Shown piece by piece: positions 1-6,476 of a stretch of DNA of 6,476 nt; position 1 is the stretch's first letter, and each line of letters starts with the position of its first letter. The DNA is from an uncultured Klebsiella sp. GTDB taxonomy: Bacteria; Pseudomonadota; Gammaproteobacteria; Enterobacterales; Enterobacteriaceae. Below the pieces are notes generated by a model, which saw nothing but the letters and a program-made list of their open reading frames with translations, was not told the origin of the DNA and ran no database searches. The DNA lies in assembly GCA_902490055.1 (NCBI GenBank), contig CABUCP010000189.1, positions 1 to 6,476 on the forward strand, written 5' to 3'. Made by a program: the position numbers and the translations under genes.

Positions 1-6
1 CTTCTT

Positions 7-76
7 AAGCGGAAAAAAGAAATTTTAATGCTATACATCCCCACTCGCAAAGCGGTTTACTGTGCAGAGAAAGCGG
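7..76 (+). repeat. Three direct copies of AAGCGG in the qseB leader
   Basis: AAGCGG occurs at 7-12, 50-55 and 71-76. The last two extend to AAAGCGG (49-55 and 70-76) and are exactly 21 bp apart, two helical turns. The first is 43 bp from the second, close to four turns. The copies bracket the likely -10 element and run into the untranslated leader. They are directly visible. A role as a protein-binding array, for example autoregulation by QseB, is only a suggestion, and chance is not excluded. Confidence 0.4.
29..37 (+). promoter_or_regulatory. Probable extended -10 promoter element of qseBC
   Basis: TG at 29-30, one base, then TATACA at 32-37 gives an extended -10 (TGnTATAnn) about 55 bases before the qseB start. 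A second -10-like hexamer, TTTAAT (24-29, 5 of 6 consensus bases), overlaps it. No good -35 is visible: the 17-bp-spaced position (9-14) reads GCGGAA, which suggests reliance on the extended -10 or on an activator. CTTAAG at 4-9 resembles one half of the PmrA/BasR box (YTTAAK direct repeat, 5-bp gap). The partner half, if present, would lie left of the window. Promoter assignment is inference from motifs. Confidence 0.4.
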
Positions 77-92
77 AGCGTCGGAGGGACAA

Positions 93-752
93 ATGCGCAT
101 ATTATTGGTGGAAGATGACAAACTGATCGGCGACGGCATCAAAGCCGGGCTGAGCAAAATGGGCTTTAGCGTCGACTGGTTCACCGCAGGACAGGAAGGC
201 AAAAATGCCTTATATAGCGCGCCTTACGACGCCGCTATCCTTGACCTTACCCTCCCCGGCATCGACGGCCTCGATATCCTGCGCGAATGGCGCGACAAAG
301 GGCGCAATGAGCCGGTACTGATTCTCACCGCCCGCGATGCGCTCAGCCAGCGGGTCGAAGGACTACAGCTCGGCGCCGACGACTACCTCTGCAAACCTTT
401 CGCCCTGATTGAAGTAGCGGCGCGTCTCGAAGCGCTGGTCCGCCGCGCTCACGGCCAGAGCAGCAGCGAGCTACGCCACGGCAACGTGACGCTTGACCCG
501 AATCATTTAACCACCACTCTCGATGGCGAAAGCCTGGTGCTGAAGCCAAAAGAGTTCGCTCTGCTTGAACTGCTGATGCGTAACGCCGGGCGTGTGTTGC
601 CGCGCAAGCTTATCGAAGAAAAGCTCTATAACTGGGATGACGATGTCTCCAGCAACGCCGTGGAAGTACACGTTCATCACCTGCGCCGCAAGCTCGGTAG
701 CGCGTTTATTCGCACCGTACACGGTATCGGCTATACCCTGGGTGACGCATGA
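93..752 (+). CDS. qseB: QseB, OmpR-family response regulator
   Basis: This is the response regulator of the QseBC two-component system. In E. coli and Salmonella it is phosphorylated by QseC and affects motility and virulence genes. The 219-residue length equals that of E. coli QseB. The receiver domain covers about residues 1-115: acidic pair D8/D9, phospho-acceptor D51 in ILDLTLPG, switch T79 and K101 in CKPF. A winged-helix DNA-binding domain follows at about 125-217, with the probable recognition helix near 187-202 ([15 protein letters not shown]) and the terminal [10 protein letters not shown] wing. The start at 93 has a strong Shine-Dalgarno (GGAGG, 83-87; 5-base spacer). The stop overlaps the qseC start (ATGA), so the two genes are co-transcribed and probably translationally coupled. 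In E. coli the divergent neighbour is ygiW, which would lie just left of the window. Family and name are secure. Target genes in this organism are unknown. Confidence 0.96.
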   Translation: MRILLVEDDKLIGDGIKAGLSKMGFSVDWFTAGQEGKNALYSAPYDAAILDLTLPGIDGLDILREWRDKGRNEPVLILTARDALSQRVEGLQLGADDYLCKPFALIEVAARLEALVRRAHGQSSSELRHGNVTLDPNHLTTTLDGESLVLKPKEFALLELLMRNAGRVLPRKLIEEKLYNWDDDVSSNAVEVHVHHLRRKLGSAFIRTVHGIGYTLGDA

Positions 753-2098
753 AACACCTCGCCCGCCTGAGCCTGCGCGTTCGCCTGACGCTACTCTTTG
801 TCCTGCTGAGCAGCATCGCCTGGGGGATTGCCAGCCTTATCGCCTGGCAGCAGACCAGCAAGAAGCTGGATAAGCTATTTGATACCCAGCAGGTGCTGTT
901 CGCCCGTCGCCTGAGCGCGATGAACTTTGATGAGCTGCGCGCGCAGCCGGCACAAATCCGCGAAAAGAAAAAGGTTAAACACGGCCACCTCGATGATGAC
1001 GCGCTGGCGTTCGCTATCTTTACCACCGACGGCAACATGGTGCTCAACGATGGCGAGAACGGTGAAGATATTCAATGGGAGGGCCAGCGCGAGGGCTTTA
1101 GCGACGGCTATCTGCGCGGCGATGACGACGAATGGCGTTTCCTGTGGCTGACCACCGCCGACGGTCGCCACCGCATCGCCGTCGGCCAGGAGTGGGATTA
1201 CCGCCGCGAAATGGCGATGGATATCGTGACCTCACAGCTCACGCCGTGGCTGGTCGCCCTACCGCTGATGTTCGTGCTGCTGATTGTGCTTTTAAGCCGC
1301 GAGCTGGCGCCGCTGAAAAATCTGGCCCGCACTCTACGCCTGCGGGCGCCGGACTCCGCCGAGTTACTACCCAACGACAAAATCCCCACAGAGGTCCGCC
1401 CGCTGGTCGATGCCCTGAATCAGCTGTTCAGCCGTACCCATGAAACCATGCTTCGCGAGCGCCGCTTTACCTCCGACGCCGCCCACGAGCTGCGCAGCCC
1501 GCTGGCGGCGCTAAAGGTGCAGACCGAAGTCGCTCAGCTATCGATGGATGATCCCGAAGGCCGGGATAAAGCATTGGCCCAACTGCATCAAGGTATCGAC
1601 CGCGCCACCAGGCTGGTCGATCAACTACTGACCCTGTCACGGCTGGATTCCCTGGCCCAGCTCGACGACGTGCAGCCGGTCGCCATCGACGAGCTGCTGC
1701 AGTCGGCGGTGATGGAGATGTATCACCACGCCCAGCTATCCAACATCGAACTCCGTCTGCACCTGAACGCCATTAATATTGTCCATACCGGCCAACCGCT
1801 GCTGCTCAGCCTGCTGGCGCGCAATCTGCTGGATAACGCCGTGCGTTACAGCCCGCCCGGCAGCCAGGTGGATATCACGCTTAACGCCCGCGAGTTCCGG
1901 GTACGCGATAACGGCCCTGGTATTAGCCCGCAGGCGCTGGCACGTATCGGCGAGCGCTTTTATCGCCCGCCCGGCCAGGACGCGCCCGGCAGCGGATTAG
2001 GTCTATCAATCGTGCGCCGAATTGCGTCGCTGCATGGTATGCAGGTTGATTTTGCTAACGCCCGCGACGGCGGTTTCGAGGCCCGCGTTTACTGGTAG
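749..2098 (+). CDS. qseC: QseC, membrane sensor histidine kinase
   Basis: This is the sensor kinase partner of QseB in the inner membrane. E. coli QseC is reported to respond to autoinducer-3 and to adrenaline/noradrenaline, and it also dephosphorylates QseB. Its 449 residues equal the E. coli length. A short basic N-terminus leads into TM1 (about 12-33), then a periplasmic sensor of about 130 residues containing [25 protein letters not shown] and [10 protein letters not shown]2 is at about 165-183, followed by a HAMP linker starting SRELAPL. The kinase core has an H-box with phospho-acceptor H246 ([11 protein letters not shown]), an N-box NLLDN (359-363), a G1 box DNGPG (387-391) and a G2 box GSGLGL (414-419), so the catalytic parts are intact. 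The start overlaps the qseB stop by 4 bases with only a weak GGGTG (740-744) upstream, consistent with coupling to qseB translation. The ligand in this organism cannot be read from sequence. Confidence 0.96.
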   Translation: MKHLARLSLRVRLTLLFVLLSSIAWGIASLIAWQQTSKKLDKLFDTQQVLFARRLSAMNFDELRAQPAQIREKKKVKHGHLDDDALAFAIFTTDGNMVLNDGENGEDIQWEGQREGFSDGYLRGDDDEWRFLWLTTADGRHRIAVGQEWDYRREMAMDIVTSQLTPWLVALPLMFVLLIVLLSRELAPLKNLARTLRLRAPDSAELLPNDKIPTEVRPLVDALNQLFSRTHETMLRERRFTSDAAHELRSPLAALKVQTEVAQLSMDDPEGRDKALAQLHQGIDRATRLVDQLLTLSRLDSLAQLDDVQPVAIDELLQSAVMEMYHHAQLSNIELRLHLNAINIVHTGQPLLLSLLARNLLDNAVRYSPPGSQVDITLNAREFRVRDNGPGISPQALARIGERFYRPPGQDAPGSGLGLSIVRRIASLHGMQVDFANARDGGFEARVYW

Positions 2099-2116
2099 CA
2101 ACATTATTGCCAGAAA

Positions 2117-2150
2117 TGCAAAAGACTTTGCACATTTTGCTCATTTTACT
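2117..2150. repeat. Inverted repeat TGCAAA/TTTGCA plus tandem 9-mers upstream of mdaB
   Basis: TGCAAA (2117-2122) and TTTGCA (2127-2132) form a perfect 6-bp inverted repeat around AGAC. Directly after it come two adjoining 9-base units, CATTTTGCT (2133-2141) and CATTTTACT (2142-2150), differing at one base. The last base pairs overlap the putative mdaB -35 element. In addition, TTGCCAG (2107-2113) and CTGGCAA (2175-2181) form an outer 7-bp inverted repeat flanking the whole block. The arrangement looks like an operator region in front of mdaB, but no named regulator motif is recognised. Confidence 0.4.
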
Positions 2151-2172
2151 GCCCCGCTTCGCGGGGTAAAAT
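2143..2172 (+). terminator. GC hairpin after qseC, possible weak terminator
   Basis: CCCCGC (2152-2157) and GCGGGG (2161-2166) form a 6-bp perfect stem with a TTC loop. Outer arms ATTTTA (2143-2148) and TAAAAT (2167-2172) also pair, with CTG bulged out, giving about 12 bp in all. It lies 53 bases after the qseC stop. A proper T-run is missing on either strand after the stem (TAAAATT on the + strand), so termination efficiency is doubtful. It may instead act as a dyad within the mdaB promoter. Confidence 0.4.
2145..2172 (+). promoter_or_regulatory. Possible mdaB core promoter with a GC dyad as spacer
   Basis: A -35-like TTTACT (2145-2150, 4 of 6 consensus bases) and a -10-like TAAAAT (2167-2172, 5 of 6) are 16 bp apart, which would start transcription about 25 bases before mdaB. 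The spacer is almost entirely the dyad CCCCGC-TTC-GCGGGG. Such a GC-rich spacer would be unfavourable unless a protein or DNA distortion helps. The alternative is that the dyad is a terminator and the promoter lies elsewhere. Motif-based inference. Confidence 0.35.
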
Positions 2173-2204
2173 TGCTGGCAAATTTACTAGTTTGAGGGCA
2201 AAAA

Positions 2205-2786
2205 ATGAGCAACATCCTGATTATCAACGGTGCGAAAAAATTCGCTCACTCGAATGGCCAATTAAACGACACCCTGACCGAGGTCGCGGATGGTTATCTG
2301 CGCGACCTCGGGCATGATGTTAAAATCGTCCGCGCGGAAAGCGAGTACGACGTCAAAGAAGAAGTGCAGAATTTCCTGTGGGCAGACGTGGTTATCTGGC
2401 AGATGCCGGGCTGGTGGATGGGCGCGCCGTGGACCGTGAAAAAGTACATGGATGACGTCTTCACCGAAGGTCACGGTTCGCTGTATGCCAGCGATGGCCG
2501 TACCCGCTCCGACGACAGCAAAAAATATGGCTCCGGCGGGTTGATTCAGGGCAAACAGTACATGCTGTCGCTGACCTGGAACGCGCCGATGGAAGCCTTC
2601 ACCGATAAAGATCAGTTCTTCCACGGCGTCGGCGTTGACGGCGTTTACCTGCCGTTCCACAAAGCCAACCAGTTCCTTGGTATGAGCGCGATGCCAACCT
2701 TCATCACCAATGACGTGATTAAAATGCCAAACGTTCCGCATGCGATCGCAGAATATCGCAAGCATCTGGCCGAGATTTTTGGTTAA
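2205..2786 (+). CDS. mdaB: MdaB, NADPH:quinone oxidoreductase
   Basis: MdaB (modulator of drug activity B) is a cytoplasmic FAD-dependent flavoprotein of the flavodoxin-like quinone reductase family. It transfers two electrons from NADPH to quinones, protecting against redox-cycling compounds. The 193 residues equal E. coli MdaB. The N-terminal strand ILIINGAKKF is followed by the flavin phosphate loop SNGQL (16-20). After a VVIWQMP strand (63-68), the loop GWWMGAPW (69-76) lies where this family contacts the flavin ring. PMEAF and FHGVGVDGVYLPFHKANQF follow in the C-terminal half. Shine-Dalgarno GAGGG (2194-2198) sits 6 bases before ATG. No terminator is seen after the stop, and ygiN begins 81 bases on in the same direction, so read-through is likely. 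In E. coli ygiZ lies between qseC and mdaB; here there is only a 106-base gap. Confidence 0.95.
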   Translation: MSNILIINGAKKFAHSNGQLNDTLTEVADGYLRDLGHDVKIVRAESEYDVKEEVQNFLWADVVIWQMPGWWMGAPWTVKKYMDDVFTEGHGSLYASDGRTRSDDSKKYGSGGLIQGKQYMLSLTWNAPMEAFTDKDQFFHGVGVDGVYLPFHKANQFLGMSAMPTFITNDVIKMPNVPHAIAEYRKHLAEIFG

Positions 2787-2828
2787 CTACGGGTCTACAC
2801 TCTCTATGATTCGGGTTGCATAACCCGA
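2783..2828 (+). promoter_or_regulatory. Possible ygiN promoter with a dyad at the start site
   Basis: TTAACT (2783-2788, overlapping the mdaB stop codon) and TATGAT (2805-2810, 5 of 6 of the -10 consensus) are 16 bp apart. Immediately downstream, TCGGGTT (2811-2817) and AACCCGA (2822-2828) form a perfect 7-bp inverted repeat around GCAT. The dyad would cover the expected transcription start, a typical repressor-operator position. No T-run follows, so it is not an intrinsic terminator. It could also be an mRNA hairpin stabilising or insulating the ygiN part of an mdaB-ygiN transcript. Confidence 0.35.
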
Positions 2829-2867
2829 TGTATGGCGAGGATATACACAGAAGGAGTTGAGTTAACC

Positions 2868-3182
2868 ATGTTAACAGTGATTGCCGAAATTCGTACCCGT
2901 CCGGGCCAACACCACCGCCAGGCGGTTCTGGATCAGTTCGCTAAAATTATTCCTGCGGTACTGCAGGAAGAAGGCTGCCACGGCTACGCGCCGCTGGTTG
3001 ACCACGCCGCTGGCGTGAGCTTCCAGACCACCGCCCCGGATTCTATCGTCATGGTCGAGCAGTGGGAAAGCGTTGCGCACCTTGAAGCGCACCTGCAAAC
3101 GCCGCACATGAAGGCTTACGCCGAAGCGGTCAAAGGCGACGTGCTGGAAACGAGCATTCGCATTCTGCAGGCTGGCGTATAA
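2868..3182 (+). CDS. ygiN: YgiN, quinol monooxygenase (ABM domain)
   Basis: YgiN is a small ABM-fold (antibiotic biosynthesis monooxygenase, dimeric alpha/beta barrel) protein. The E. coli protein was shown to act as a cofactor-free quinol monooxygenase, oxidising menadiol to menadione. The 104 residues equal the E. coli length. Visible family features are the N-terminal strand LTVIAEIRTRPG, the central IVMVEQWES (60-68, W66) and the helix HLEAHLQTPHMKAY (71-84) with H71, H75 and H80. The start at 2868 is chosen because the family begins MLTVIAEI and a clear AAGGAG (2851-2856) lies 11 bases upstream. An in-frame ATG at 2832 would add 12 residues unlike the family. Together with MdaB just upstream it can complete a quinone/quinol redox cycle. 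Confidence 0.94.
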   Translation: MLTVIAEIRTRPGQHHRQAVLDQFAKIIPAVLQEEGCHGYAPLVDHAAGVSFQTTAPDSIVMVEQWESVAHLEAHLQTPHMKAYAEAVKGDVLETSIRILQAGV

Positions 3183-3198
3183 GCCAGGCAGCAATAAC

Positions 3199-3223
3199 AA
3201 AGGGAGCCTGAGGCTCCCTTTTT
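3199..3223. terminator. Bidirectional intrinsic terminator between ygiN and parE
   Basis: GGGAGCC (3202-3208), loop TGA, and GGCTCCC (3212-3218) form a perfect GC-rich stem, extended by AAA/TTT to 10 bp, followed by a five-T run (3219-3223) on the + strand. It lies 16 bases after the ygiN stop. On the - strand the same hairpin is followed by TTTGTTATT, a fair U-tract, so it can also end the cpdA-yqiA-parE transcript, whose last stop is 22 bases away. The two converging genes share it. Confidence 0.9.
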
Positions 3224-3245
3224 ACATTTAGCGTCTCAAACAGAA

Positions 3246-5171
<1,926 letters not shown>

Positions 5172-5747
5172 TTAGCGCAGGCCCAGAAAATCGATAATCT
5201 GGGTGAAATGATCTTCAAAGCCAACAAATGCGTGATTACCGCCCTCCTCGACCGTTTGACGGCAGGAGGCGAAGTAGTCAACGGCCTGGCGGTAATCAAG
5301 CACTTCGTCGCCCGTTTGCTGCAATAACCAGATGAGGTCAGGCGCTTCCAGCGGGTCGATATGCATGACTTTAAGATCGTAAATATGGCGAGACTCTAGC
5401 ACATATTGCTGCCCCGTGTACGGATTCTCATTGGGGCCAAGAAAATTGTTCAGCAGCTCAAACGGCCGCACCGCCGGGTTAACCACCACCGCCGGCAGCA
5501 TAAAGCATTGCGATAGCCAGGTGGCATAGTAGCCGCCCAGCGACGACCCCACCACGCCTAACGGCTCGCCGCCGTGCTCCAGCACGATGGCTTCCAGCAT
5601 TTCGGCCGCCTGCGCCGGATAAGCGGGCAGTTCCGGCACTACCATGTTTATTTCGGGTTCATGCTGCGCCAGCCACGTTTTCATCGCCGTCGCTTTTGCC
5701 GAGCGCGGGGAGCTATTAAAACCGTGTAGATAGAGAAGCGTAGACAT
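5172..5747 (-). CDS. yqiA: YqiA, alpha/beta-hydrolase esterase
   Basis: YqiA is a small cytoplasmic alpha/beta-hydrolase of the UPF0227/YcfP-like family. E. coli YqiA has reported esterase activity on short acyl and palmitoyl-CoA-type substrates, but its physiological role is unclear. It has 191 residues against about 193 in E. coli. The oxyanion region is [10 protein letters not shown] (5-14). The nucleophile elbow GSSLGG (67-72) has S69 as the likely nucleophile. D147 (TGDEVLDY) and H172 (GGNHAF) are the likely remaining triad members. The start codon shares its A with the cpdA stop (TGATG), and AAGGA (- strand, 5757-5753) gives a good ribosome site 5 bases upstream, inside the end of cpdA. 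parE follows 30 bases later. The arrangement implies one transcript cpdA-yqiA-parE. The catalytic triad assignment is from motif context. Confidence 0.93.
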   Translation of the reverse strand: MSTLLYLHGFNSSPRSAKATAMKTWLAQHEPEINMVVPELPAYPAQAAEMLEAIVLEHGGEPLGVVGSSLGGYYATWLSQCFMLPAVVVNPAVRPFELLNNFLGPNENPYTGQQYVLESRHIYDLKVMHIDPLEAPDLIWLLQQTGDEVLDYRQAVDYFASCRQTVEEGGNHAFVGFEDHFTQIIDFLGLR

Positions 5748-6476
5748 CAGTATCCTTCTGAAGCGATATCCGGGTGAAACTCAGCGCCGCTCAGGCGGCA
5801 GACTTCGGTGGTCAGCGTGCCATCGGGGTGCAGCTCAAGCCAGCGCCAGCCCGGAGAGACGGTATCGAGAGTAAAGTTAGCGCAGTGTGGTTTAAACTGC
5901 ACGCAGGTCGACGGCGTCGCCATCATCCGCCGCCCGTTCCAGTCGAGATCCAGTTCCTGGTGGATATGGCCGCACAGCAGATGCTGCACTCGCGGATAGT
6001 TGCTCAGGATGCGGTCTAACGCCGCGGCGTTGCGCAGGCTGTGCTGATCGAGCCAGCTGCAACCCGCCGCAAGCGGATGATGATGCAACAGCAGCAGCGT
6101 ATTGCGCGCGGGCTCGGCGTCCAATTGATGCTCAAGCCATTCCAGCTGGAAGTCGCTCAGCTCGCCGTGCGGGACGCCGAAAACCTGGCTGTCCAGCAGC
6201 AGGATTTGCCAATGGTCGCCCAACAGAACGCGTTTTGCAGGGGAGATGCCGGCATCGTGCAGCGTGCTGTACATCGCCGGTTGGAAATCATGGTTGCCCG
6301 GCAGCCAGACGCAGGGTGCGGCAAAGCTCGCGATGCCTTCAGCGAAATGCTGATAGGCCGCGGCGGAGTGGTCTTGCGCCAGATCGCCTGTTGCTACAAT
6401 CAGGTCGCATTCACGCTGTGAGGCATGTATCGCATCCAATACAGCCTGATAACTTTCCCAGGTATTGATACCCAAC
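5747..6476 (-). CDS. cpdA: CpdA, 3',5'-cAMP phosphodiesterase (5' end cut by window)
   Basis: CpdA hydrolyses cAMP to AMP and so tunes CRP-dependent regulation. It is a cytoplasmic metallophosphoesterase needing iron or another divalent metal. About 242 residues are present. By comparison with the remembered 275-residue E. coli protein, about 33 N-terminal residues lie beyond the window, including the DxH metal motif. The first visible codon, TTG, is an internal leucine (LLGVNTW in E. coli), not a start. Metal-ligand motifs seen, numbered as full length by adding 33: GDLAQD (D64), GNHD (N94, H95), LLHHHPL (H164 first) and GHIHQE (H203, H205). The C-terminus ASEGY matches the family. Its stop TGA overlaps the yqiA ATG by one base. 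The visible part is intact, with no frameshift. Confidence 0.95.
   Translation of the reverse strand, partial: LGINTWESYQAVLDAIHASQRECDLIVATGDLAQDHSAAAYQHFAEGIASFAAPCVWLPGNHDFQPAMYSTLHDAGISPAKRVLLGDHWQILLLDSQVFGVPHGELSDFQLEWLEHQLDAEPARNTLLLLHHHPLAAGCSWLDQHSLRNAAALDRILSNYPRVQHLLCGHIHQELDLDWNGRRMMATPSTCVQFKPHCANFTLDTVSPGWRWLELHPDGTLTTEVCRLSGAEFHPDIASEGY

Noticed and set aside
2262..2765. 167-codon open frame antisense to mdaB
   Set aside because: It is fully nested in mdaB, and its composition (many His, Arg and Ala) is typical of a reverse-frame shadow.
2811..2828. Intrinsic terminator between mdaB and ygiN
   Set aside because: The stem is perfect but is followed by TGTATGGCG rather than a T-run, so an operator or mRNA hairpin is more likely.
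2832..2867. Upstream in-frame ATG giving a 116-residue YgiN
   Set aside because: The extra 12 residues do not match the family start MLTVIAEI, and the strong AAGGAG lies downstream of this ATG and serves the one at 2868.
6041..6421. 126-codon open frame opposite cpdA
   Set aside because: It is nested in an intact, motif-complete part of cpdA, with no sign of independent expression.
6473..6475. TTG at the window edge as the cpdA start
   Set aside because: It corresponds to an internal leucine of CpdA. The DxH metal motif and about 33 residues must lie outside the window.

Overview
This window is ordinary chromosomal core sequence from an enterobacterium, most likely of the Klebsiella/Raoultella/Enterobacter group. 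The basis is gene content and order (qseB-qseC, mdaB-ygiN, then parE-yqiA-cpdA on the other strand), product lengths equal or nearly equal to the E. coli proteins, and a GC-rich coding bias. The order matches the E. coli K-12 locus except that no counterpart of ygiZ lies between qseC and mdaB. I see no mobile element, CRISPR array, tRNA or rRNA gene, frameshift or pseudogene. Species cannot be fixed from the sequence alone.

Left part (1-2098, + strand): a 92-base leader with a probable extended -10 promoter and three copies of AAGCGG, then the two-component pair qseB (response regulator) and qseC (sensor kinase), joined by an ATGA overlap.

Middle part (2099-3245, + strand): a 106-base AT-rich gap dense in small repeats, mdaB (NADPH-quinone reductase), an 81-base gap with a perfect 7-bp dyad, and ygiN (quinol monooxygenase). 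MdaB reduces quinones to quinols and YgiN oxidises quinols back, so the pair can form a quinone redox cycle. A strong hairpin with a T-run between ygiN and parE ends transcription, probably from both sides.

Right part (3246-6476, - strand): cpdA (cAMP phosphodiesterase, cut by the window end), yqiA (alpha/beta-hydrolase esterase) and parE (topoisomerase IV subunit B) in a tight operon order. cpdA and yqiA share one base, and yqiA and parE are 30 bases apart. ParE is intact, and the quinolone-associated positions I checked carry the wild-type residues.

I did not find a new biological system. The most interesting items are in the non-coding gaps: small dyads that coincide with likely core promoter elements upstream of mdaB and ygiN, and the phased hexamers upstream of qseB. 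All of these are pattern-based inferences.
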